From Bacteroidales bacterium M8 (GTDB lineage Bacteria; Bacteroidota; Bacteroidia; Bacteroidales; Muribaculaceae), in the NCBI GenBank assembly GCA_001689495.1, contig LUJS01000009.1, positions 1 to 25,383 of the forward strand: 25,383 nucleotides of DNA, given 5' to 3'. A program made the translations under genes and the position numbers. The notes below the pieces were generated by a model, which had not been told where the DNA came from, ran no database searches, and saw nothing but the letters and a program-made list of their open reading frames with translations. Below, piece after piece: positions 13,706 through 22,995 of this stretch. The stretch's first letter is position 1. Each line of letters opens with the position of its first letter.

Positions 13706-16700
13706 TCAGTCCATGGGGATGGTCTCCTGCATGTAGATGGCGTCGAGGCTCCAGAGGGCGGCGTCGTTGGTCGAGATGGGCAGGGCCTCGTCGATGTCGG
13801 CGGGCACCTCGGGCACGCTCACGCGGGCCACCTTGACGGGCTCGGCCTCGGAGTGCTCGGCGCGCGTCAGCAGGTCCTGCCAAGTCTCGGCGGCCAACCG
13901 GCTGTCGCCGCGCTGCCATGCCGAGTAGGCCGCGAGCCTCGAGACGCGGAACTTGTTGCGCCTTATCTCGCGGGCCATGCGCTTGTAGTGCGTGGCGTGC
14001 TCCAGCCAAGCCGCGCGCCAGTCGTCGTCGGGAATCATGTCCATTATCTCGTTCATTATCTCGAATCCGCCCATTATCGTCATCAGGTGGTTGGTGGTGC
14101 GGAGGGTCGAGTCGCACTCAGAGGTTATGATGCCCGTGGCAGGGTCGTAGCCCAGTGCCAGCGGGCCCGTGAAGAGTCGTCCGGGCAGGGCGCAGATGCT
14201 GGTCATGCCGGCCTTGATCTTGTCGCGATAGGCGGTGTTGCCGGTGCGCTCCCACTCGGTCATCCAGTTGCCCGCATAGGCCATCCAGTCGGGACCGAAC
14301 CTGAGGCGCGCCGGTGCCGTGCAGGGATATTGGTCGCGGGGCTGTGCCAGACGCATCGGGTCAATCTCATAGAGCTTGTGGTCGCTGTCGGTGACGGCGC
14401 TCATCAGGTCGCCCAGACGCTCGTCGGCGGTGAGATAGTACATGATGCGGTTGAATCCGGCCTGACTGATGCGCGCCTCCTTGGCGCCGCAGCCCCAGTG
14501 GCTCACGTTGTGGCGGCTGCCCAGTCCGGCGTTGGGACCGATGTGATAGACGTCGACCTCAGAGGCGTGGCGGGTCATGGCCGTGGCCATGCGCCACAGC
14601 CGCGGCGAGCCGGTGCGCAGGAACTGATACCACAGCCACAGGTTGGAGCCGAGCTCGGTATTGTCCCACGCGAATCCGCCCACGTCATATTGCCACGAGT
14701 GGCGCACGGGGTCATAGGCGTGCATCACGTCGCCATAGTGCCAGAATCCATACCAGCGATTCTGGTCGATGGCCTTGTCATAGAAGTCGGCGTATGTGTC
14801 GAGCCTCTCCTCGACCGAGGCGCGGGCCGGGGTCGAGCGGTCGGGCAGGCTCCAGATGCCGAATGCCCTGCGGTCGTGCAGGTATGAGGGCGTGGGGAGC
14901 AGCACGCGCTCGGCGGTCATGTCGGCGGCGAGACCTGCGAATCGGGCCTTGCCCTCGTATCCCGGCGTGGGGCGCAGGGTGAGCGTTGTGGTGCGGGCTA
15001 TGCCGTAGGGGGTGCTCATGCCCTCCTGAACATCCTCATAGCTTGACATGAGTCCGTGGGGGCGCACGTCATAGTGGCGCAGGTCCATCGGCTCGGCGTC
15101 GGGGCTCCACATCCACGCGGTGACCACGGCGACAGAGTCGCGCGCGCCCGAGACCTCGAGACCCGAGGGGCACGACTCCCAGAAGTCCTTCATGCTAACG
15201 GCCATGCCCCCGGTGATGTCGCCGGCAAAGACGCATCCCGGCGCCCGCGACCCGCTGTGGGTGCCTATCCACGGCGACGAGGCCGTGGCGCGCTTGCGCA
15301 CGGTGAATCCGTCGGGCCCGGGCTGCGACAGCCTGTATCCGTCCCACGAGGCCCAGTCGTCTATCAGCGAACGGCCCAGCGAGTCGAACTCGGCATAGTC
15401 GGGCACCCTCTCGCCGCGCATCTGCATCTGTTGCGCGGCGGGAACGCGCTTCTTGGGCGAATCGCCCGGCAGGGTGAGCACGCGGCGCCCCGTCAGCGGT
15501 TGTACGGGTTCGCTCCACACGCCACCGGCGGGCATGGCGAAGGCCACGTGGCGGTTATAGTCGCGCTCGCGCATGGGCACCTCGGTGCGCACGCCCAGCG
15601 AGCTGATGAAATCACGGTCCTGATCGCCGTCATAGACAAACGTATGCACCATCCTGATGTCGGGCACGCCGGCGTGGAAGTAGAGTCGCACCGTCCACGG
15701 CAGCAACGTGCGGCCGTCGGCGGCACGGTGGCGTCCGTCCAGCCTGACCACCGCCGATGTGGCCCCGTTGCGCTCTATCGCGGCACTCTCGACCACGCTC
15801 TCCATGCGCGTGGTGCGTATGAGGTCGCCCGCGGGGGTGTCTTGCACGGATGCCGCGAGGGTCGTGGCGCCGCCTACCCTACTGCCGCCGCAGACGATGC
15901 TGTCGATGAGATTCCGGCCCCCGGCGCGCGGGATATATATGGTGCTGACGCCGTTGTCGACGACAATCCCGCCGCCGGTCACGGTGGCCAGCGCGACGGG
16001 TGCAGCTCCTTTCTTCTTCTTGTTCTTTTGGGGCGCGGTTATATCTACGGTCATCCGCGAGGCACCTGCGGGGATGGTCGATGCCACCGCGGCCCACTTG
16101 ACCGACCCGTCGGGCCAGAATGCCAGCGGACGGCGGTCTGAAGCTATCTCGCGCCCGTCGGCCATCAGCCTCAGCGTGGCCGCATCGGTCACGGCACCGC
16201 GGTCGAAGGGCACGCCGAACGTCACGGCGGCGTCTGCGGCCGGAGCCTCGCCCACCCATGCCAGCGGCACCTCGGCGGGCTGCAGGGGCTCGCAGGTATA
16301 TCTGAAGTTGGTGATGCGCGTGCGGCTCAGCGTGGTGCGGAATCCGAACCATCCCTCGGTAAGCGGCTCGGGATCACGATAGTCGACAAGTCGCTCGCCG
16401 TCAATGTAATACTGCGTACCCGTGCCGTCTGTCGTTATCTTGACATGATGCCAGAGGCCCGGCCTGAGCAGGTGGGCCGAGTCGGTATATTCCTTGATGA
16501 TGGCCGGGCGGTGGGCCGTGTCGGTGATGCCGCGCTCGTCGCCGTCATAGCGGCGAAACCGCGTGGTCGAGTTGTAGTTGCCCCCATAGCCCATGTAATA
16601 GAGCCTGAGGCCATAGCAGTTGGCAAACACCCCGCCGCGCTTGGCCGCGCGCTGCCAGATGTCGCGTGCCGAGGGGTCGGTGGCCATCCAGAAGCAGTTG

Positions 16701-16978
16701 AGATCGCTCAGTCGGTCGCCCTCGCGCTCGGTCACCACCTGCGCGTCATACTCTATCACGGTGCGTCCGCTCATCTTCTCCCTGCGCCACAGGGTCAGCC
16801 CCTTGGGCGCGGTTATCTCGGCGGTGTCGCCCCTGAACTCCAGTCGGTGCGGGCCCTCGGACTCGATGCGCCAATAGCGGTCAAACTCGCGTCTGTTAAG
16901 TCCCGACGGTGCCTCGGCAAAAGCGGGTGTAATGGCGGCGACGGCCATAACCGCCGCCAGCAGTCGGTTTAGTATCAT
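13706..16978 (-). CDS. DUF6250 plus PcRGLX/YetA-like protein (putative rhamnogalacturonan lyase)
   Basis: The 1090-residue exported protein has a signal peptide (MILNRLLAAVMAVAAITPAFA). Residues of about 30-215 fit DUF6250, a concanavalin-like beta-sandwich (RLSDLNCFWMATDPSARDIW, LWHHVKITTDGTGTQYYIDG). From about 225 the sequence resembles the N-terminal RIFT barrel of the PcRGLX/YetA family (VTFGVPFDRGAVTD, RRPLAFWPDGSVKWAAVAST), and a long helical-barrel part follows. PcRGLX is an exo-rhamnogalacturonan lyase (PL26), so degradation of pectin-derived glycan in the periplasm or outside is the best guess; substrate and activity are inference. It is the last gene of a - strand operon and overlaps miaA by 4 bp. 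No SusC/SusD pair is nearby, unusual for such an enzyme. Confidence 0.75.
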   Translation of the reverse strand: MILNRLLAAVMAVAAITPAFAEAPSGLNRREFDRYWRIESEGPHRLEFRGDTAEITAPKGLTLWRREKMSGRTVIEYDAQVVTEREGDRLSDLNCFWMATDPSARDIWQRAAKRGGVFANCYGLRLYYMGYGGNYNSTTRFRRYDGDERGITDTAHRPAIIKEYTDSAHLLRPGLWHHVKITTDGTGTQYYIDGERLVDYRDPEPLTEGWFGFRTTLSRTRITNFRYTCEPLQPAEVPLAWVGEAPAADAAVTFGVPFDRGAVTDAATLRLMADGREIASDRRPLAFWPDGSVKWAAVASTIPAGASRMTVDITAPQKNKKKKGAAPVALATVTGGGIVVDNGVSTIYIPRAGGRNLIDSIVCGGSRVGGATTLAASVQDTPAGDLIRTTRMESVVESAAIERNGATSAVVRLDGRHRAADGRTLLPWTVRLYFHAGVPDIRMVHTFVYDGDQDRDFISSLGVRTEVPMRERDYNRHVAFAMPAGGVWSEPVQPLTGRRVLTLPGDSPKKRVPAAQQMQMRGERVPDYAEFDSLGRSLIDDWASWDGYRLSQPGPDGFTVRKRATASSPWIGTHSGSRAPGCVFAGDITGGMAVSMKDFWESCPSGLEVSGARDSVAVVTAWMWSPDAEPMDLRHYDVRPHGLMSSYEDVQEGMSTPYGIARTTTLTLRPTPGYEGKARFAGLAADMTAERVLLPTPSYLHDRRAFGIWSLPDRSTPARASVEERLDTYADFYDKAIDQNRWYGFWHYGDVMHAYDPVRHSWQYDVGGFAWDNTELGSNLWLWYQFLRTGSPRLWRMATAMTRHASEVDVYHIGPNAGLGSRHNVSHWGCGAKEARISQAGFNRIMYYLTADERLGDLMSAVTDSDHKLYEIDPMRLAQPRDQYPCTAPARLRFGPDWMAYAGNWMTEWERTGNTAYRDKIKAGMTSICALPGRLFTGPLALGYDPATGIITSECDSTLRTTNHLMTIMGGFEIMNEIMDMIPDDDWRAAWLEHATHYKRMAREIRRNKFRVSRLAAYSAWQRGDSRLAAETWQDLLTRAEHSEAEPVKVARVSVPEVPADIDEALPISTNDAALWSLDAIYMQETIPMD

Positions 16979-17889
16979 GGTATTATGTCAAGAATTCGCG
17001 AAGTGAATTCGTCGGCGCCCAGCGTGGCGGGCAGCCAGTGCACCCCGATGGGTGCTATGCGGCGCTCCATGCCGCGAAACCACGTCATCTGCCGCTTGGC
17101 AAACTGGTGTATGGCGGTCTCGAGGCCCGAGACCATCTCGTCATAACCCAGCGCACCGGTCAGATGCAGGGTCAGGAACTTATATTCGAGGCCATAGTAT
17201 ATCAGGTCTTCGGGCGGAATACCGCTGTCGAGCAGGCGGCGCACCTCGTCGACCATACCCTCGTCGAGGCGCTCGTGCAGACGGCGGGTGATGCGGCTGC
17301 GGCGGGTGTCGCGGTCCACGTCCACCCCTATCACCACGGCGTCGGTCTCGGGGTGAGGCTCGGCCCGGGCCGCCGCCTCGGGATGCTCGGCATAGTATGT
17401 CTGTATCTCTATGGCCCTGATGGCGCGCTTGGCCGTGTCGACGTCGGTGACGTTGTGCAGGGTCTTCATCAAGGCCAGCATGGCGGTGAGTTCCTCGAGG
17501 CTCCGGCCCTCGAGCGAGGCGCGCAGCGCGGGATTCTCGGGCACCTCGGGCAGGGCGAGCCCCTTGAGTATGCTCTCGACATACAGCCCCGTGCCGCCGC
17601 ACACTATCGCCGTCTTGCCGCGGGCCTCGATGTCGGCGCGGGCGGCGCGATAGTCGCGCAGATACTCATAGAGATTGTATTTGTATCCGGCGGGACAGAT
17701 GTCGACCAGATGCACCGGCACGTCGCCATACTCGGCCATGTCCTTGCCGGTGCCTATGTCCATGTCCCTGTAGACCTGACGCGAGTCGGCGCTGATGATC
17801 TCGCCCCCGATGCGGCGCGCCAGATCCACGGCCCTGCGGGTCTTGCCCGAGGCCGTCGGGCCGGTCACTACGATCAGCGTCCCGCTCAT
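16975..17889 (-). CDS. miaA: tRNA dimethylallyltransferase MiaA
   Basis: MiaA adds a dimethylallyl group to N6 of A37 in tRNAs reading UNN codons. The 304-residue protein has the P-loop VTGPTASGKT, the substrate motif ISADSRQVYRDMDIGTGK, and VCGGTGLYVESIL, with the QFAKRQMTWFRG tRNA-contact segment near the C-terminus. The ATG at 17889 gives the standard N-terminus MSGTLIVVTGPTASGK; longer in-frame extensions run into the overlapping upstream gene and are not family-like. It overlaps the upstream membrane-protein gene and the downstream lyase-like gene by 4 bp each (ATGA), implying coupled translation. Bacteroidales often carry two miaA copies; which one this is cannot be told. Confidence 0.95.
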   Translation of the reverse strand: MSGTLIVVTGPTASGKTRRAVDLARRIGGEIISADSRQVYRDMDIGTGKDMAEYGDVPVHLVDICPAGYKYNLYEYLRDYRAARADIEARGKTAIVCGGTGLYVESILKGLALPEVPENPALRASLEGRSLEELTAMLALMKTLHNVTDVDTAKRAIRAIEIQTYYAEHPEAAARAEPHPETDAVVIGVDVDRDTRRSRITRRLHERLDEGMVDEVRRLLDSGIPPEDLIYYGLEYKFLTLHLTGALGYDEMVSGLETAIHQFAKRQMTWFRGMERRIAPIGVHWLPATLGADEFTSRILDIIP

Positions 17890-19226
17890 AGGCTGTCGCC
17901 CCCTCCCATGCGGCTCAGCAGTCGTCTGAGACGGAAGAACGGTTTGTCCTCGTTGAGCTGCGACACCTTGAGCCACAGCGACGAGTTGAAGTCGACATCC
18001 CACTGGCAGATGCCGTTGAGCCTGAACACCGGACGATAGTTCTTGACCTTGTAGAGTCGGCGCCCCTCGGCGTCGTATGTCTTCCACGCCATGGCCACGG
18101 TGTAGAGGCGGTGTATTTCGGCGGCCAGCATCGGCGACAGCTCGCGGTTGTGCAGCAGTCGCTCGAGCTGCGAGAGGTTGTACCACTTGCCCCTGAACAT
18201 CGAGCCGTCAGTGGCGCTCTTGTCGGGCAGGCAGCAGATATAATGGAATATGTTGTGCGCCCCGGTGCTGTCCTCGGAGTAGTACATGAAGCGCAGGTCG
18301 AACCCCTCGGAGGGTATCTGCGATATGTTGGCGAACGTGGTGCGGGCCGCGTCGAGACTCACCTCCTTCTGATAGCTCTTGGCCAGCAGCGCCGGGGTGT
18401 CGAACCTCGAGCTGTCGGGCACGTCATAGAACTCGTCGTTGCGGCTCAGGAAGATGCTGTCGCCGCTGATGACCAGATAGCGCACGATGGTCGACGAGCC
18501 CTTGACGCGGTCGTTGCTCTCGATGGTCTGATAGTAGTAGGCCCAGATGGTGAAGTAGCGGGTGGCCAGATAGACTATCGAGATGAGATAGAATATCACC
18601 GGCACCCAGCCCAGAAAGAACTTGTCGGGGACGTTGATGTTGACGTTGATGTAGAACGACGTGTAGTATGCCCACGACGTCAGCGTCAGCACCGCCGAGA
18701 TGGCAAGCAGGAACGACCGCTGGTAGCGGCTCTCCTGCGCGAAGATGCTACCGATGAAACCGCGCTCGGTCTCTGTGCCCAGCAGCACGCGGCACTTGCG
18801 GCATGCCTCGTAGCGGTGGCCCCGCAGCATGGCCCACACGACGTTGGTCAGGGTGACGGGCGAGATTATCAGCACCGTCAGGAACGGTATCTGGCGGTTG
18901 AGCAGCTCGGTCTCGAAAAACTGGTCTACTATCCCCCTCGTGTAGCTGATGAGGATGCATATCATGATGATGCCCGACATGACCAGCGAACGGATGGCTA
19001 TGGTGGGCAGCAACGGACACACCGCCGAGCGCGAGCGCAGCGACGTGTGGTTATAGACACTCAGCAGGCCCGCCAGCAGGAATGTGACCAGCGGCACCGT
19101 GATGGCGGGCGTGTAGACGCTGACCAGATTGGGCAGCACCAGCGCGCCGCATGCCACGATCCAGTTGAGCCACAGGTTGAATATGGCGGTCTCGTGAGTG
19201 ATATTGCGGTCGGGAGTATTCTTCAT
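17886..19226 (-). CDS. Six-helix membrane protein with C-terminal soluble domain, unknown
   Basis: The 446-residue protein has about six hydrophobic helices at roughly 14-38, 42-59, 75-98, 113-134, 169-191 and 204-230. A cytosol-sized C-terminal region of about 210 residues follows. Between helices 4 and 5 is a short polar loop with CRKC (YEACRKCRVLLG), a possible metal or disulfide pair, but only two Cys are present. The C-terminal part (VRYLVISGDSIFLSR ... DLRFMYYSED) has no motif I can name. It lies 33 bases after the S9 peptidase gene and overlaps miaA by 4 bp, so it belongs to the same operon. It may be a Bacteroidales-specific envelope protein. Confidence 0.75.
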   Translation of the reverse strand: MKNTPDRNITHETAIFNLWLNWIVACGALVLPNLVSVYTPAITVPLVTFLLAGLLSVYNHTSLRSRSAVCPLLPTIAIRSLVMSGIIMICILISYTRGIVDQFFETELLNRQIPFLTVLIISPVTLTNVVWAMLRGHRYEACRKCRVLLGTETERGFIGSIFAQESRYQRSFLLAISAVLTLTSWAYYTSFYINVNINVPDKFFLGWVPVIFYLISIVYLATRYFTIWAYYYQTIESNDRVKGSSTIVRYLVISGDSIFLSRNDEFYDVPDSSRFDTPALLAKSYQKEVSLDAARTTFANISQIPSEGFDLRFMYYSEDSTGAHNIFHYICCLPDKSATDGSMFRGKWYNLSQLERLLHNRELSPMLAAEIHRLYTVAMAWKTYDAEGRRLYKVKNYRPVFRLNGICQWDVDFNSSLWLKVSQLNEDKPFFRLRRLLSRMGGGDSL

Positions 19227-19259
19227 AGACTCTCTCTATGTAGGTTTGCGTGCAAACGG

Positions 19260-21467
19260 TCAGCGCATGTTGCGGTCGAAGTAGTCGAGCATCTTCGAGT
19301 AGACGCTCAGGCGCGCGTCGCAGCCGTTTATCGAATGATTCATGTTGGGGTATAGCAGCATGTCGCAGAGACGCCCTGCGGATTGCATAACGGATACATA
19401 CTGCATTGTGTTCATCAGGTGCACGTTGTCGTCGGCAGTTCCGTGCATTATCAGCAGGGGTATGTCGAGGTTGGCGGCATAGGTCAGCGGGGCCGACACC
19501 TCGTATCCGTCGGCGTTCTGGGCCGGCGTGAGCATGTAGCGCTCGGCATAGACGGTGTCATAATACCGCCAGTCGGTCACGGGCGCAATGGCCACGGCGG
19601 CGGCAAAGGGATTCCTGTCGCCCGAGCCCGAGGTCACCGACATCAGTGTCTGGTATCCGCCATAGCTCCAGCCGGTTATGCCGATGCGGTCGGGGTCGGC
19701 ATAGCCCTGCGACCCTATCCAGCGGGCCGCGGCGCGCAGGTCTTCGGCCTCGCGCACGCCCAGACGGCGATATACCGAGGTCTCCCACGCGCGCCCCTTG
19801 CCGGCGGTGCCGTGGGGGTCGACGCACAGCACCACATAGCCCTTGAGGGCGGCATACTGCGTCCAGTCGGTGCGCCAGCGGTCGCAGACCTCCTGCGATC
19901 CGGGGCCGCTGTACTGGTTGATTATCACCGGATAGCGGCGCGAGGGGTCGAAGTCGCGGGGCTTGATGACATAGGCGTTCATCTCCGAGCCGTTGTCGGC
20001 CTTGAGCGTGAAGAACTCGCGTCGGGGCGCCGCGGCATAGCGCGCGGCTATCTCCTTGCTCTCCTCGAGCACGCGCACCTTCTTGTCGCCCTGCGTGGCA
20101 TAGAGGGTGGCGGTGGGGGGAGTGGCCGACGTGCTGTGGGTGAGGCAATAGTGCGTCAGGCCGGGGGTGAACCATGCGGTGCTCCATCCCTCGGCGGGCG
20201 ATATTGTCTTGGATACCCCCTTGGGGTCTATTCTGGCGATGGTGCGATTCTTGCTGCCGGTCTCGGAGGTCTGCACGTAGCGGTTGCCCTTGGCGTCGAC
20301 GCCATAATATGCCGTCACGTCATAGTCGCCCGAGGTGAGGGCGCGGTCCGAGCCGGCATAGGTGCAGAAGTATGCGTGCTGCCATCCGGTGCGGGCCGAC
20401 AGCATCACGAATCCGTCTTTCTCGAAGGTCAGCTGCTCGTAGGTGGCCGTGGCCAGCCAAGCGTCAGATTTCTCGCTGTATATCATCTTGCCCACGCCCG
20501 AGCGGGGATTGAGGGCATAGAGCTGCATCGAGGTCTGGTCGCGGTCAAGCGTCACCACCATCAGGCGGTCGGCCGAGTCGCCGCCGTATGCTATGCGGGG
20601 TATGTATTCCATCCTGCCGTCGGGCAGCGTCAGGTCCTTGACCTTGCGGTTGTCCACGTCATAGGAGTGCAGCGTCACGGTCGAGTTGGGCTGACCGGCC
20701 ACGGGATACTTGTAGGTGAACTGTCCGGGATAGAGCGCATATTGCTTCTTTGGGTCGCAGGTGCCCTCGTAGAGCGGGAACGAGTATGTGGGCACAGCCG
20801 ATTCGTTGTATTTCAGGTAGCAGAGCGTCTGCGAGTCGGGCGCCCAAGCCATCGAGCAGTCGGTGGCAAACTCCTCCTCGTACACCCAGTCGGGCACGCC
20901 GTTTATCACCGACCCGGGGGCGCCGTCCTTGGTCACGGCCACCTCGGTGTTATAGTCGGTCTTCTTGAGGTATATGTTGTTGTCCTCGCCCACGAAGGCC
21001 ACTATCCTGCCGTCGGGCGAGAAGAGCGGGGCGCGCTGGGTGGCCTGAGTCTCGGACAGCGGGTGCAGCAGGCGGGTGCGTATCTCGTAGACATAATATC
21101 GTGCCGCGTACGAGTGCCTGTATATCATGTTCTTGCCGGTGGCCACGAGCAGTCTCGAGCCGTCGGGGCTCAGGGCAAACTCCTCGATGACGCCTGGCAG
21201 TTTGTTCTCGCGGGTGGTGGCCATGTCCATCACGGTCTCCTTCTCCTTGCCCGTGGCCACGTCGCGGCTCACGATGCGGCGGCCGTCGTCCGAAATCTCG
21301 AGATACGAGAGCCCGTCGGGCATGAACAAGGGCTTCGAGGGGGTGGGCGCGGCGTTTTGCGGATAGACATAGGGCGCCATGTCGTCCATGACGGCCGCCG
21401 GATTGACGGCTGCCGACGTCAGGGCCGGCACCGCGAGCAGGGAGAGAGCGGTTATGATGGTTTTCAT
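19260..21467 (-). CDS. Dipeptidyl peptidase IV-type serine protease (S9B)
   Basis: DPP-IV enzymes release X-Pro or X-Ala dipeptides from peptide N-termini. The 735-residue protein has a signal peptide (MKTIITALSLLAVPALTSAA), a beta-propeller domain with the double-Glu motif in DWVYEEEF that anchors the substrate N-terminus, and a C-terminal alpha/beta hydrolase domain. The catalytic triad is visible: Ser601 in GWSYGG, Asp near 679 in HGTADDNVH, and His711 in NMNHSING. It is likely periplasmic or outer-membrane-associated and involved in peptide nutrition. It lies 35 bases downstream of the coiled-coil gene and 33 upstream of the membrane-protein gene. Confidence 0.94.
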   Translation of the reverse strand: MKTIITALSLLAVPALTSAAVNPAAVMDDMAPYVYPQNAAPTPSKPLFMPDGLSYLEISDDGRRIVSRDVATGKEKETVMDMATTRENKLPGVIEEFALSPDGSRLLVATGKNMIYRHSYAARYYVYEIRTRLLHPLSETQATQRAPLFSPDGRIVAFVGEDNNIYLKKTDYNTEVAVTKDGAPGSVINGVPDWVYEEEFATDCSMAWAPDSQTLCYLKYNESAVPTYSFPLYEGTCDPKKQYALYPGQFTYKYPVAGQPNSTVTLHSYDVDNRKVKDLTLPDGRMEYIPRIAYGGDSADRLMVVTLDRDQTSMQLYALNPRSGVGKMIYSEKSDAWLATATYEQLTFEKDGFVMLSARTGWQHAYFCTYAGSDRALTSGDYDVTAYYGVDAKGNRYVQTSETGSKNRTIARIDPKGVSKTISPAEGWSTAWFTPGLTHYCLTHSTSATPPTATLYATQGDKKVRVLEESKEIAARYAAAPRREFFTLKADNGSEMNAYVIKPRDFDPSRRYPVIINQYSGPGSQEVCDRWRTDWTQYAALKGYVVLCVDPHGTAGKGRAWETSVYRRLGVREAEDLRAAARWIGSQGYADPDRIGITGWSYGGYQTLMSVTSGSGDRNPFAAAVAIAPVTDWRYYDTVYAERYMLTPAQNADGYEVSAPLTYAANLDIPLLIMHGTADDNVHLMNTMQYVSVMQSAGRLCDMLLYPNMNHSINGCDARLSVYSKMLDYFDRNMR

Positions 21468-21502
21468 ACTTCGTTTCTTGGTTTTGTGGGTCGGGGTTGA
21501 GG

Positions 21503-22825
21503 TCAGAACAGCGACAGCTGTGCCTCGTTGTCGTTGCTGGGGCGGCGGGCCGGTTCGTGATAGCCGAAGTCGGGGTCATCCTTGGCCGCGCGGGCCTTTG
21601 ACTCGCCACCCTCGGGCGCGGCATACCATTCGGTGCTGCTCAGGTCGGTGTCGGGGCGTGCCTTCTTGGGGCGTCCGCGGCGGCGCGGGGCCGGTGCGGC
21701 GGTCTGGGGCTGATATGGGGTCGGCGCAGGCTCGGCCACGGTCTGTGCCGAGGCCGTGGACGCTGCCTCGAGCTGCTCCTTGAGTGTCTTTATCTCCTTG
21801 CGCAGGCGCATCTCCGAGTTGGCCTGATTGTACAGATTGTTCTCGATGGTGTGGCGCAGGCGCACGTTCTCGTCGTTCAGCTTGGCAATCTGTGCCTTGC
21901 GGTCCTCGCCGCGCTCCTCCTTGAGGGCCTCCTGCAGCTCGGCTATGCGGGCTTCGAGGCGCTTCTTCAGTTTCTCGAACTCGTCGAACTTCTCCTCTAT
22001 CATCACCATCGCCTCGGTCTGCTCGGCATGGTTCTGCTCCAGCTCCTTGCGGGCCTCGGCGGCGCGGTTGCGCATGTCGCTCACCATCTGGTCGGCCATG
22101 CGGCTCTTCATCTCGGCCTGCTCGCGCAGTTGGGTCTGGCGCTGCAGCTCGCGGGCTGTCATGGCCACTATCTCGGGGTCGGCCTCGGGCGTCGGGGCCG
22201 GTGCGGGCTCCGGCTCGGGGCGCGAGCGCAGTTCCTCGATCTCGGCCTCGAGCTGTGCCACGCGCTCCTGCGCCTTGGTCACGGCCACGGTGTCGGGGCG
22301 GCGTGCCGCCTGCGCCTCGAGGTCGTTGATGCGGTCTTGCAGCGCGCGCTTCTGGTTCTCGATGCTCAGGCGCAGCTTCTTGTTCTCCTGTCTCAGTCGG
22401 TCGGCGGCCTTCGATTCCTCCTCGAGCTGTGCCACGCGCTCGGCCATGCTGTTGCACCGGGCGCGCAGCTCCTCGTCGGCGGCCATGGCCTCGGTGCCCA
22501 CGGCACGCGACAGGCGCGAGCGCAGACGCTCGGACAGGGCCCCCAGCAGATACTCGCGCTGGGCGTCGGTCGATATGCACTTGCGTATGAAGTCGGGCTG
22601 CGCCGAATTGAACACAGCCAGAACGGCATCAAACAGATCGGCGGGCAGAGTGGGGTCTCCGGCCGGTTCATGGGGTTCGTCGCAAGCCTGCGGTTCGGGC
22701 TGCTGCACGGCGACCTCCGGAATGTCGGCAGGGGCCGGAGGGGCATAATCCTCTACGGCATAATCCTCGTCGTCATCCTCGGGGCTAAAACCGAATGCTC
22801 GTTTCACACCGTTCCAGATAGACAT
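21503..22825 (-). CDS. Coiled-coil protein with basic GRP motif and C-terminal clamp motif QLSLF
   Basis: The 440-residue cytosolic protein begins MSIWNGVKRAFGFSPEDDDE. An acidic/proline-rich linker follows, then a small helical region (about 60-110: LPADLFDAVLAVFNS, REYLLGALSERLRSR) and a long coiled coil (about 110-370, Glu/Lys/Arg/Ala-rich heptads, interrupted near 205-215 by a Pro/Glu stretch). Residues 381-388 are RRRGRPKK, like an AT-hook. The last five residues, 436-440, are QLSLF, an exact match to the bacterial beta-clamp-binding consensus QL(S/D)LF. A role at the replication fork or nucleoid is suggested but unproven. It leads the five-gene - strand operon. I do not recognise a named family. 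Confidence 0.75.
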   Translation of the reverse strand: MSIWNGVKRAFGFSPEDDDEDYAVEDYAPPAPADIPEVAVQQPEPQACDEPHEPAGDPTLPADLFDAVLAVFNSAQPDFIRKCISTDAQREYLLGALSERLRSRLSRAVGTEAMAADEELRARCNSMAERVAQLEEESKAADRLRQENKKLRLSIENQKRALQDRINDLEAQAARRPDTVAVTKAQERVAQLEAEIEELRSRPEPEPAPAPTPEADPEIVAMTARELQRQTQLREQAEMKSRMADQMVSDMRNRAAEARKELEQNHAEQTEAMVMIEEKFDEFEKLKKRLEARIAELQEALKEERGEDRKAQIAKLNDENVRLRHTIENNLYNQANSEMRLRKEIKTLKEQLEAASTASAQTVAEPAPTPYQPQTAAPAPRRRGRPKKARPDTDLSSTEWYAAPEGGESKARAAKDDPDFGYHEPARRPSNDNEAQLSLF

Positions 22826-22865
22826 GATGTATTTTGATTAAGGTATTTAAAGAGATAGTTATTGG

Positions 22866-22873
22866 CAAAGTTA
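22866..22873 (-). promoter_or_regulatory. -7 element for the - strand operon
   Basis: On the - strand, TAACTTTG matches TAnnTTTG about 40 bases upstream of the coiled-coil gene. No good -33 TTTG lies 19-21 bp further up. A second match (TAATTTTG, 22936-22929) lies about 60 bases higher and is an alternative. Confidence 0.5.
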
Positions 22874-22995
22874 GCTTAAAAAATCCAAATAACCTTGCCC
22901 TACACCATCAAAACAAAAACCAAACCCACAAAATTAGTATTCATTAACAAACCCGCGTGCGCATGGGCACGATTGTTCGGGCTATGTTTTTTATA

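Noticed and set aside
19383..21500. Long + strand ORF opposite the DPP-IV gene
   Set aside because: The - strand frame encodes a complete S9B peptidase with its catalytic triad; the + frame is a high-GC mirror ORF.
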